This document shows positions 46,362 through 54,910 of a stretch of DNA of 64,000 bases, one piece after another. The first letter of the stretch is position 1. The number at the start of each line of letters is the position of its first letter. The DNA is taken from positions 1 through 64,000 of the forward strand of contig VXUA01000012.1 of NCBI GenBank assembly GCA_009837185.1. The letters are read 5' to 3'. The stretch comes from Gammaproteobacteria bacterium. GTDB taxonomy: Bacteria; Pseudomonadota; Gammaproteobacteria; Pseudomonadales; Azotimanducaceae. Both the position numbers and the translations under genes were made by a program. The notes under the pieces were generated by a model, which saw only the letters and a program-made list of their open reading frames with translations, was not told the origin of the DNA and did no database searches.

Positions 46362-48091
46362 GTTCACCCGCCGCTCGTATTCCAAATTTTGCCGGGATCG
46401 CTTTGGTCGACATTCTCGCAAACGGGGTTGCAGTGTTGATTATCGTAATTGTGATCAGTATTGCAGTGCGTGCGGAGAAGGAAGAACGGTATACCGAAAA
46501 AGTTCAAGAAATTGCCACCGTAATGACACGGGAGTTTAGTACCTCCTTGGTCTTGAATCGACTGGCAGCGAGCTCACCCGCGCAACTTCACGATTACGAG
46601 ACTGCGGAGATTGATCAAATCTGGCACCCCGAAGTCATGCCGGTGTTGGAGTTTCATCGAACATTGGTCCGCGATCCCTATTCAGGTACTGTTTGGACGC
46701 GCGAACAACTCTTAGAAAAACCGAATACCCTAGACCTTTTCTTGGAAGAGATCAATGAATCTGCGCGCCGGTCCATTCGAGGAGATATCTACGATGTAGG
46801 TACCTACTATCTAGTGATGTCAATTCTCAAGGACCATGGCTTGAATATTTGGCATTGGCATTTTGTTGGTGGTTCTGGGGGACTCGCGGGCACAGGATCC
46901 GCTGCGGATTGTCCACCCGGTGTAAGCTTCGAAGACTGTGCGAAGCTGGAAGGAGCAAATTTGGCAGAACTGCCCGGATTACCTGAATTAGAAGGATGGA
47001 TAGGCGGCAATACGAACGACCCAGACCAATCGGACGACGAAACGACCCCAAGCTGGCCGCCAGAAGATGGAACGACCGGTGAGCTATCCGAACCGACCAA
47101 CAATGCAACAGTTACCAATCCCGATGTTCCGGAAGGAACTAGCCTGGGTCAAGGCGCGCCCGTTGATCGTTTCGATCCCAGTGCCATGGGCAGTTTTCCA
47201 ACTGCTCGTCAGCCGACCCAAGGATCGGCATCTCCGGGTCAGTCCAACTCAAATAGCAACTTTTCCCAACCTGTGGAGAACGATACATTTAGCATCAGGC
47301 TCGCCGACCCAGATTCGCAGAACCAAAGTGGGGAGGGGATCCCTCTTGAGTTACCCGACCCTGATCAGATTCTCTATGCAGTCCTGATCTTCTTGATCGA
47401 CATACAGAACATGTTGGACGACGATCAACCACCTACTAGACTGATTCAAGACTACATGATGGCACTAACCAACAATGTGGAGCGCATCGATGCGCTATCA
47501 GATGAGGACTACGCAATCGTAGAGAGCTTACTGCAGAGTTTGCTAACCTATTCGGGAACAGTTGATGAAGACACACCTCTCGAACCTTTGGAGGTAAACC
47601 TCAGCACAGTTGAAGATCTTGACTACGCACAGATTAGAGTCGTACCGAACCGCTTGCTTTATGATGTCGAAGTACTGACTGACGAATCGCAAACAGAATT
47701 GTCTGCACAAGCAGCTTTTCTCAGACTGAGTTTGAACAAGTATCCGGATGTATGGGAAGGCCTCCAAGTTGATCTGCACCGCGGATCCGTATTACTCATG
47801 CCTGAATCAGACACTCCAACTTCAGAACTTTCTTGGCGAGCTGTTGCTTATGTTTCTATGACACTGAATGACATTATTGTTGGATTTGTGTATGGCTCAA
47901 TCGACGAATACGGATTACTCTCGATTGAAGCGGACAGCAACAGAATTTACGTTGGTGCTCAAGAAGTAACCCCTGCTACCGAGGGTTGGTTCTTTGGTGT
48001 GAAGACTTGGTTAGTTACGTTGTATGTTCTACTCGCGCTCGTAGTAGGAGCAATTTTGATTTTCTGGCGACCAGGATTGCGTCGCGCCTGA
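46358..48091 (+). CDS. Large bitopic membrane protein with ExbD-like aspartate-bearing first helix
   Basis: A 577-residue protein with one helix near each end (about 14-36 and 548-570), so both termini are cytoplasmic and about 500 residues face the periplasm. The first helix begins FAGIALVDILANGVAV, with Asp18 at the place occupied by the proton-carrying Asp of ExbD (F-I-D-V) and MotB. The periplasmic part has an N-terminal helical region, a Cys-containing turn (DCPPG, DCAKLEG), a low-complexity Pro/Ser/Asn/Gly linker at about 220-330, and a folded C-terminal part. ATG overlaps the previous stop (ATGA), and its own stop overlaps the next start by one base. Not a named family. Confidence 0.75.
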   Translation: MSSPAARIPNFAGIALVDILANGVAVLIIVIVISIAVRAEKEERYTEKVQEIATVMTREFSTSLVLNRLAASSPAQLHDYETAEIDQIWHPEVMPVLEFHRTLVRDPYSGTVWTREQLLEKPNTLDLFLEEINESARRSIRGDIYDVGTYYLVMSILKDHGLNIWHWHFVGGSGGLAGTGSAADCPPGVSFEDCAKLEGANLAELPGLPELEGWIGGNTNDPDQSDDETTPSWPPEDGTTGELSEPTNNATVTNPDVPEGTSLGQGAPVDRFDPSAMGSFPTARQPTQGSASPGQSNSNSNFSQPVENDTFSIRLADPDSQNQSGEGIPLELPDPDQILYAVLIFLIDIQNMLDDDQPPTRLIQDYMMALTNNVERIDALSDEDYAIVESLLQSLLTYSGTVDEDTPLEPLEVNLSTVEDLDYAQIRVVPNRLLYDVEVLTDESQTELSAQAAFLRLSLNKYPDVWEGLQVDLHRGSVLLMPESDTPTSELSWRAVAYVSMTLNDIIVGFVYGSIDEYGLLSIEADSNRIYVGAQEVTPATEGWFFGVKTWLVTLYVLLALVVGAILIFWRPGLRRA

Positions 48092-49668
48092 TGTCATGGC
48101 GGATTCCAATCGTAGTGCTTGCACTACTGATTTTCGCTCTGCTGACAGTCACTCTACTCAATATTGGGCGAACCGATATCGATGCCCATCGAGTCTCCTT
48201 AGGACTCAAGCTTAGCGATAACGACACTGCTCAATACATTGATGACAGAGTCCTTGAAGCACTGGAGAAGGGTGCTCTGAATAGTGAACTGAGACTACGC
48301 TTACAACGACCACAACGAACCGTCGCGGTTGATACATTTCGTATCGATAACTGTGAAGTAACACAAGAAAATTACGAACGCTTCGTGCGTTGGTACACGC
48401 CAATCTACACGGGCGGACTAGACGAGCCTCCTCAATGGCTCTGGTCATTGTCAACTGGCCATCGTACTGCCGGTCGCCTCAACTCCCCGGCCAGTGGAGT
48501 CACCCATGCTGGCGCAACACAATACTGCGCTGAAATTGGCGGACGTTTGCCCACTTCTGAAGAATTAGAGATCGCCGCGCGCGGTTCGGAAGGACGACTT
48601 TATCCTTGGGGAAATGACTGGCGTAGCACCCCGTGGCCGTACATGGAACCCGATCGGAACGCACAACAAACCTGCGGCAAATTTCCTGAGTCCGACACTC
48701 CAAACGGTGTGCAAGACCTAGCCAACAACGTCATGGAGTGGACCTCCGGAACCTCAGCTCCGGCGTTGCTCAGTCGGGAGGGCTACATACCGGTACACGG
48801 TGCTCCTACGGTGCGCACCCGAGCTCGAGAACTCTACGCGCTAAGTGCCGCATGGCTTGAAATCAGCCCGGACGTTCAAAGCCATCACTTGGGCTTCCGT
48901 TGTGTTTACGACGAACCTCCGTGGCGAATTCTCCCATGGGACGCATTCCTTGGTCGTACTACAACGATTCGGGGCGGAGTATATCAAGTAGGAATTACAC
49001 CAGATGCGATCGTCACGCATTTTGTCACCAAGATTCCCGAAAACGCTGAAATCCCCATTCAAAAACTCGTGCGATCAACAAAGCAGTTCGCGCAACAAAT
49101 ACGTGTAGACCGATGTGAGGTGAGCCGAGAAGACTATGCCGAGTTTCTCAGAGATCCACTTGTAAACATGGGGCTATATCGAAATAGTGATGAACCGTCT
49201 GGACACTCCTATGTACCGCTGAACTGGGACGCTCAACAACAAAATCCAGAGTATCCGGTCACGGGTGTCAGTTGGTGGTCCGCCGACGCGTTCGCCCGCT
49301 GGTCTGGTGGACGCCTGCCCACTGCCGAAGAGTGGCGCGCAGTCGCTTCGGGACCCGAAGGACTACTTTATCCTTGGGGAGATCGATACGAGACCGGGTT
49401 CGCAGCCACCGGAGATGACGAGAACGGAAAACTAGTGGTCTGCGATAGTGAGAACCTCGATCAAACATCTACCGGTATCCGCCACCTCGCTGGAAACGTG
49501 TCGGAATGGACGCGTTCCGTAACAGTTGATCGCGGCGCGATTACGATGTGGGTTCAGGGTGGCAACTGGATACTACCAGGCGTCGTGACAAGCCAGACTA
49601 TATTTGGTCGTAAGGTAACCATGAATCACCGCTCCGAAACGATTGGGTTTCGAGTGGTCTACGACTGA
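48091..49668 (+). CDS. Membrane-anchored protein with two FGE-sulfatase-fold (SUMF1-like) domains
   Basis: A 525-residue protein: one N-terminal helix (about 4-25), then two tandem FGE-sulfatase domains in the periplasm, about 65-280 and 290-525. Each has the hallmark series D-x-C-E-V-(T/S)-x-x-x-Y (45-60 residues into each), GGRLPT-(S/A)-EE followed by LYPWG-(N/D), a L-A-x-N-V-x-EW motif, and GFR-(C/V)-VYD at the end. The catalytic cysteine pair of formylglycine-generating enzymes is not evident (TMWVQGGNW has none), so these may be ligand-binding or structural C-type-lectin-like domains. I choose ATG 48091, which overlaps the previous stop (TGATG); an upstream frame start at 47986 lies inside that gene. 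Last gene of the operon. Confidence 0.88.
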   Translation: MSWRIPIVVLALLIFALLTVTLLNIGRTDIDAHRVSLGLKLSDNDTAQYIDDRVLEALEKGALNSELRLRLQRPQRTVAVDTFRIDNCEVTQENYERFVRWYTPIYTGGLDEPPQWLWSLSTGHRTAGRLNSPASGVTHAGATQYCAEIGGRLPTSEELEIAARGSEGRLYPWGNDWRSTPWPYMEPDRNAQQTCGKFPESDTPNGVQDLANNVMEWTSGTSAPALLSREGYIPVHGAPTVRTRARELYALSAAWLEISPDVQSHHLGFRCVYDEPPWRILPWDAFLGRTTTIRGGVYQVGITPDAIVTHFVTKIPENAEIPIQKLVRSTKQFAQQIRVDRCEVSREDYAEFLRDPLVNMGLYRNSDEPSGHSYVPLNWDAQQQNPEYPVTGVSWWSADAFARWSGGRLPTAEEWRAVASGPEGLLYPWGDRYETGFAATGDDENGKLVVCDSENLDQTSTGIRHLAGNVSEWTRSVTVDRGAITMWVQGGNWILPGVVTSQTIFGRKVTMNHRSETIGFRVVYD

Positions 49669-50041
49669 AGTGCCACATTACTTCACCCCAGACGATTTTC
49701 CAAAACACTTTGACACTCTCAGTTTGCGGTACCAAGACTACTTGTTGCAACAAACACAAGTTGAGTAATGCTTTTCTCAGTGGAAAAAGGGTAAAATATT
49801 CCTACACTATGCACGCATGATGCGCGAGCGACTTCGTCCACTAAGAACGAAGTTGGCCCGATATTCGATTGGATTAAGGGTGAGCAAGTTGAACGTGCGA
49901 CTCTCGAACGGTGCCATTTGGGCTACCAGATCAAGAGTCAAACTTGAATGTACATTTCTGGCTACAGAAATGTGTGTCGAGGAGAATTCATGTATGCCAG
50001 TGCTCGACTGGCTACTAAGTTTTAATGAGGAACAATAGGTC
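49669..50041. other. Intergenic region ahead of the TonB-dependent receptor
   Basis: About 370 bases. A 73-codon frame (49817-50038) ends three bases before the receptor start; it has no ribosome binding site and no family features, so I do not call it. GGTAAAATATT near 49788-49799 is a -10-like sequence. ATGAGGAACAATAGGTC lies directly before the receptor ATG. Confidence 0.4.
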
Positions 50042-53000
50042 ATGTTTCGACAAAAGAGATTAATACCCACCATCATTTGGTTTCTGACACTGCTCAGTTT
50101 GCCGTTTGCGACTCTGGCATTTGCCCAAGATGACGATGACGACGATGATGATGAAGAGCAAACTGAAGAAGAGGAATCCACATTAGCAGACGAACCAATG
50201 GAGGAAGTAACCGTAACGGGTTCGAGACTCATCCGAACTACGTACAACAACATTTCTCCGCTTCAAATCATCGATACGGAAGTTGAGCGCGAAGCTGGTC
50301 TGTTAGATACTGCGGAGATCCTTCAGAAAGCAACTCAAGCACAAGGTCAGCAAATCGACTTAACCTATACGGGCTATGTCTTGGATAACGGTCCTGCCGC
50401 TTCAACGATTTCGTTGCGAGGGCTGGGAGCTTCAAGATCTCTAGTTCTGATTAATGGACGCCGGTTGGCACCTGCTGGTGTTGAAGGCGCGCCGAGCACA
50501 CCAGATCTTAATCTGATACCTGGCGCGTTAGTGCAGCAATATGAACTGCTACTGGACGGTGCCAGTTCCGTGTACGGATCCGATGCTGTTGCTGGCGTAG
50601 TAAACGTTATTCTTGTAAAACACTTTGACGGACTCGAAGTCAACCTTTTTGCGGACATGGACCAGTTTAGCGGTAAGTCTAGCAACAACTTAGCCCTGAA
50701 ATGGGGCCAGAATTTCGATCGCGGCTTTTATGGTCTGGCCTTTAATTACGATTTCAGTGAAGCCGTGACGCGTGCAGATTCTCCCCATTACGAAGGTTGT
50801 TCTCACGACGCAGAAATTGATGAGAACGGCGTCGTGCGTAAAGCGAGTCTGTGGTTTAAGTACCACTACGGTATGAAGTGGGATGACTGTGGCTACTCCG
50901 GCCTCCAAGGTGCTTGGGTGACCTCCGTACCATTTGGCCCCTTGTTCTATACTCCAGGCCGATCGAACGGTGGTTGGAAAGATTTCTCGATATCGCGAAT
51001 TCGATTAGGCGGACGATGGTTCTGGACCGACGAAGATGGTGACGGTTACAACGACGTAACCTGGCGAGACCATGCACCCGACGCAAATGAGCAGTTTGCC
51101 ACTCTGTACCCAGAATTTCGTCGCATGAACTTCATGTCCTATGGCGAGTACACCTTTGACGGCGCCGCCAACGTAACGCCGTTCTACGAGTTTACCTACG
51201 GTTCACGAGAATCTGAACACAACGGTGGTGGCTACCCAGTATTCCCGACAGTAAATGCTTTAAATCCGTTCAACCCATGCAACCCCCTTGGAGAGGGTGT
51301 AGACTGTGGTTTAGCAATCAACGAGTTTTTTGCGAAACAATCATTTCGAGACATGGTTATAGAAGCATTTGGTTGCGATCCTGGTCCCGGTGGTTCGTGT
51401 GACCAATCTCGAGGCCCCCTAGGTCCTCTCGCAGCGCGACCCGTTGTTATCATTGAAGGAGATCGAAACATCACCACGGTCGACGTTGCGCAAACCCGCT
51501 TGGTTGGTGGATTACGTTTTGACATGCCTTGGCTCACTTGGGGAGCTCGACGTGGTTGGACCGGCGAATTCTTCATTTCTTATACCGATTCTACCGGTAG
51601 TACTTACCGTGAAGGAATACACGAAGACCGAATGGCGTTTGCACTTGGTAATTTCTCGCTCCAAGGCATTCCTTGCGACGCTGCTCCGGGCGCACCTATT
51701 GACCCCGACGATATGGCCGGCTGCGTCCCTGTCAACTTGTTCGCACCAAGTGTTATGGACTTTGATCATCAAGGAGCTTTTGCAACGCAGGCGGAGCGAA
51801 ATTACTTGTTCGTAACTCGTGAATTTGATACGACTATTGAACAGACGTTAGTGTCGTACTACATGACTGGAAACCTCTACGACCTTCAAGGTGGGACAGT
51901 TGCTGCCGGTTTTGGTGCGGAGTGGAGGAAAGATGAAATCGATTCGATTCCGAACCAAGTTGCCGCAGACGGCAAATTCATCCACTTTTCAGCTGACCAA
52001 GGCGCGGCAGGTTCAAAGACCGTACAAGAAGCTTTTGGCGAAATTGAATTTCCCTTAATCGGAAATATGAACTTTGCAAATGAATTGACGGTGAACCTGT
52101 CGACGCGATATACCGACGAAGAGTATTCGGGAGACGCTTGGACGTACTCAACTAAGGTCGCATGGCGACCCATTTCTTCACTGCTGATTCGAGGCACGAA
52201 GGGCACGTCTTTCCGAGCTCCGAATTTGCGGGAGTTATTCCTTCGAGCACAGACGGGTTTCTTGAGTGTATTTGATCCCTGCGTAATTCCAACTGCAGCA
52301 ATCGACCCACTTACAGAAGAGTATCTGCCTGATCAAGATCGCCGAGAACCACATGTTTTAGAAAACTGTCGTAACAACGGTGCTGATCCGTTTGTCATGC
52401 GTGGGTTCACCTCTTACTCAGTAGAAATAGCAGCCGGTGGAGCGCTTGATCTCTTGCCAGAAACGTCAAAGTCTGAAACTTGGGGCTTTAGCTTCGAACA
52501 ACCTTTCACCAACGCGTTCGACTTGGCGATTGGCGGGACCGTATACGACTTGAGTATCGATGACACGATCATTGAGCCTTCGGCTGGATTCATCGTTTTC
52601 GATTGCTATAACAGCGAAACAGGTAATAGTCCTTATTGTCAACGGATCACGCGCGACGAGGGTGATGATCCTCGTATGAACTATATCCACCAAGGATTTA
52701 TCAATCGCGACAACGAAAGAGTACGCGGGATTGATTTGAACATTGCCTATTCGGATACCTTCACAATCTTTGATCGGCCCGTAACATTCGGCGTCGATTT
52801 GATCACTCACAAGTTGTTAGAACGATCCGATATTACGATTACAGCAATCGAGACGCGCGATGAGGATGTATCGGAATGGTACTACCCCCGATATCAACAT
52901 AGACTAACATTCCGAGCGCAATTTAACCAAATGCGTTTGAGTTGGAATGTCAGAGTGCTTGGACGGCAAGGCCAACACGATGATTTCGAAGATTTACCGG

Positions 53001-53338
53001 GATCAGTCTTTCGTCGCAGTGCGGACACGTGCCTCGGGCCTCGAGACGAATCTGATATTGATCCAAGAGTATCGGGCCTGTTTTCGGACGATGACTATGT
53101 CCTGTGTCGGGACATCGGGTCTGCCGATTTCTATTGGGTACATTCGATTTCCTTTTCAATGGCTCGACAAGACTATTACGTCAACGCTGGTATCCGCAAT
53201 ATCTTTGACGTAGAACCACCGTTTGTTGATGGTTCTGAAGTGTTCTCAAGAAGTAACGTACCAATCGGTGTGGGGTACGATATCCTCGGTCGGGCAGCGT
53301 TTCTGAGTTTCACTTATCGAATCGGTGGAATCTTTTAA
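50042..53338 (+). CDS. TonB-dependent outer-membrane receptor
   Basis: A 1098-residue receptor importing a large ligand through a 22-strand barrel, energised by TonB-ExbB-ExbD. A signal peptide at about 1-29 ends TLAFAQ. Then comes a run of eight Asp followed by Glu-rich sequence, a TonB box-like EEVTVTGSRL near 53-62, and the plug domain with SLRGLGASRSLVLINGRRLAP and YGSDAVAGVVNVIL. The barrel ends with FLSFTYRIGGIF (terminal Phe). This plug form (VTGSRL/I, LRGLGASRTLVLINGRR) is common in marine gammaproteobacteria; the substrate is unknown. The acidic run between signal peptide and TonB box is unusual. A strong terminator follows. Confidence 0.92.
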   Translation: MFRQKRLIPTIIWFLTLLSLPFATLAFAQDDDDDDDDEEQTEEEESTLADEPMEEVTVTGSRLIRTTYNNISPLQIIDTEVEREAGLLDTAEILQKATQAQGQQIDLTYTGYVLDNGPAASTISLRGLGASRSLVLINGRRLAPAGVEGAPSTPDLNLIPGALVQQYELLLDGASSVYGSDAVAGVVNVILVKHFDGLEVNLFADMDQFSGKSSNNLALKWGQNFDRGFYGLAFNYDFSEAVTRADSPHYEGCSHDAEIDENGVVRKASLWFKYHYGMKWDDCGYSGLQGAWVTSVPFGPLFYTPGRSNGGWKDFSISRIRLGGRWFWTDEDGDGYNDVTWRDHAPDANEQFATLYPEFRRMNFMSYGEYTFDGAANVTPFYEFTYGSRESEHNGGGYPVFPTVNALNPFNPCNPLGEGVDCGLAINEFFAKQSFRDMVIEAFGCDPGPGGSCDQSRGPLGPLAARPVVIIEGDRNITTVDVAQTRLVGGLRFDMPWLTWGARRGWTGEFFISYTDSTGSTYREGIHEDRMAFALGNFSLQGIPCDAAPGAPIDPDDMAGCVPVNLFAPSVMDFDHQGAFATQAERNYLFVTREFDTTIEQTLVSYYMTGNLYDLQGGTVAAGFGAEWRKDEIDSIPNQVAADGKFIHFSADQGAAGSKTVQEAFGEIEFPLIGNMNFANELTVNLSTRYTDEEYSGDAWTYSTKVAWRPISSLLIRGTKGTSFRAPNLRELFLRAQTGFLSVFDPCVIPTAAIDPLTEEYLPDQDRREPHVLENCRNNGADPFVMRGFTSYSVEIAAGGALDLLPETSKSETWGFSFEQPFTNAFDLAIGGTVYDLSIDDTIIEPSAGFIVFDCYNSETGNSPYCQRITRDEGDDPRMNYIHQGFINRDNERVRGIDLNIAYSDTFTIFDRPVTFGVDLITHKLLERSDITITAIETRDEDVSEWYYPRYQHRLTFRAQFNQMRLSWNVRVLGRQGQHDDFEDLPGSVFRRSADTCLGPRDESDIDPRVSGLFSDDDYVLCRDIGSADFYWVHSISFSMARQDYYVNAGIRNIFDVEPPFVDGSEVFSRSNVPIGVGYDILGRAAFLSFTYRIGGIF

Positions 53339-53374
53339 GAACTATTTCGAAAACTAATCTCTTACACGAAAAAG

Positions 53375-53407
53375 TCTCGAGGTACTTCGCGCCTCGAGAT
53401 TTTTTTT
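53375..53407 (+). terminator. Rho-independent terminator after the TonB-dependent receptor
   Basis: TCTCGAGG and CCTCGAGA form an eight-pair perfect stem around a nine-base loop, followed by eight T. It lies 36 bases after the receptor stop codon. Confidence 0.9.
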
Positions 53408-53467
53408 GCTCGGTACAAACTGAAACCGTTGGCACATCGCTATATCATTAGCTAGTCGAATTGAAAG

Positions 53468-54685
53468 ATGATTACCAACGAGAAAGTTCAAATCTTCAAC
53501 CGCGATTTTCGCGGTAACGAGATCGTACCGATAGAAGCGGGCGCGATTGAACAGGTTCGACTAACGTCAGAACTACCGATCGTGCAGAACATTGCTCTCA
53601 TGCCAGACGCCCACGTGGGAATTGGAGCTACAGTTGGTTCCGTTATCGGTACTACAGATGCCATCATACCTGCGGCCGTGGGTGTCGATATCGGTTGCGG
53701 TATGACGGCCGCTGAGACCAACCTATCGGCGTCTGACTTGCCGGACTCGCTCGCACCCTTGCGTGGAAGCATTGAAAGAAATGTTCCACACGGGAGAACC
53801 AGCGGAGGGAAGCGTTCCCGCGATATTGGTGGGTGGAGTAAGGAAATCCCGGAGGAAGTGTACAGTCATTGGCATTCACAGCTTGAAAAGGGATTTAACA
53901 GACTGCTCGATCGCCATCCTGATTTGAAGAGAGCAAACCACATTTCTCATCTCGGAACTCTGGGTACTGGTAATCACTTTATCGAAGTGTGCTTGGATGA
54001 GGAAGACACTGTATGGGTAATGCTCCATAGTGGTTCGCGCGGAATCGGGAATCGTATTGGCATGAAATTTATCGAACTCGCTAAACAAGACATGCGTCGT
54101 CATGAAATCAATCTTCCAGATCGCAATCTTGCCTACCTACAAGAAGGCAATAAGCACTTCTCCGACTACATTATGGCTGTTGATTGGGCGCAGCGTTTTG
54201 CGTTTTTGAACCGAAAAATCATGATGAATCGTACTGTCAGTGCTATTCGACAACATCTTTCACAAGTAGAAATCGTGAGCGAAGTAATTGAGTGCCATCA
54301 CAATTACGTGGCAAATGAACGACACCACGGTAAGAACATGTGGGTTACTCGCAAGGGCGCGCTCCGTGCGCGGCGGGGAGACGTCGGCATCATTCCAGGA
54401 TCAATGGGTGCAAAGTCTTATATCGTTCGTGGCAAGGGTAGTAAACATTCGTTGCAAAGTTGTTCGCACGGAGCAGGGCGTGCGCTATCCCGAACGGAGG
54501 CAAAGAAACGGTACTCTGCCGCGGACCTGCGAGCACAAACAATAGGAGTCGAGTGCCGAAAAGATCACAACGTCGTGGACGAACTTCCGGCAGCATACAA
54601 AGACATCGATAAGGTTATGGAAGCGCAACAAGATCTAGTGGAAATAGTTCACACGTTGAAGCAAATTGTGTGTGTTAAGGGGTAA
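53468..54685 (+). CDS. rtcB: RNA ligase/repair protein RtcB
   Basis: GTP- and manganese-dependent ligase joining 2',3'-cyclic phosphate or 3'-phosphate to 5'-OH RNA ends. The 405-residue protein shows LMPDAHVGIGATVGSVIGT near 40-58, AAVGVDIGCGM near 70-80, LGTGNHFIEV near 165-174, HSGSRGIGN, ECHHNYV and the guanylylation region SCSHGAGR with the catalytic His. The gene is on its own; neither rtcA nor the sigma-54 regulator rtcR, nor archease, is adjacent. ATG 53468 is 60 bases after a terminator, so it has its own promoter. Confidence 0.93.
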   Translation: MITNEKVQIFNRDFRGNEIVPIEAGAIEQVRLTSELPIVQNIALMPDAHVGIGATVGSVIGTTDAIIPAAVGVDIGCGMTAAETNLSASDLPDSLAPLRGSIERNVPHGRTSGGKRSRDIGGWSKEIPEEVYSHWHSQLEKGFNRLLDRHPDLKRANHISHLGTLGTGNHFIEVCLDEEDTVWVMLHSGSRGIGNRIGMKFIELAKQDMRRHEINLPDRNLAYLQEGNKHFSDYIMAVDWAQRFAFLNRKIMMNRTVSAIRQHLSQVEIVSEVIECHHNYVANERHHGKNMWVTRKGALRARRGDVGIIPGSMGAKSYIVRGKGSKHSLQSCSHGAGRALSRTEAKKRYSAADLRAQTIGVECRKDHNVVDELPAAYKDIDKVMEAQQDLVEIVHTLKQIVCVKG

Positions 54686-54909
54686 TGTCGAACAGTAAGA
54701 TCAATTGCTTTGACACCCCAATCCAAATCAGCAATGTATCGCATTGCCGTTGGTTCAAATTTAATGCAAATCTTGTATCTAATGCAGTATTTAATAAATC
54801 TGTTTACCCGGTGGGCATACATATCTTAAAATTAGGTAACTTTTCAAGTTTACCCCACATTGGGAGACTAGTTTCTTCCATTGAACTGTCGAGAGTAGAG
54901 GGCAAGTAG
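54685..54909 (+). CDS. Doubtful short reading frame between rtcB and the S9 peptidase gene
   Basis: A 74-codon frame starting on the last base of the rtcB stop codon and ending one base before the next ATG. The close fit suggests coupling, but the product has no signal, domain or helix that I recognise and composition looks non-coding. It may be chance. Confidence 0.2.
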   Translation: MSNSKINCFDTPIQISNVSHCRWFKFNANLVSNAVFNKSVYPVGIHILKLGNFSSLPHIGRLVSSIELSRVEGK

Positions 54910-54910
54910 T

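Noticed and set aside
48091..49668. Diversity-generating retroelement variable protein because of the FGE/C-type-lectin fold
   Set aside because: No reverse transcriptase, accessory gene or template/variable repeat is seen in the window.
49817..50038. A 73-codon frame directly ahead of the TonB-dependent receptor
   Set aside because: No ribosome binding site or family resemblance; composition looks like leader DNA.
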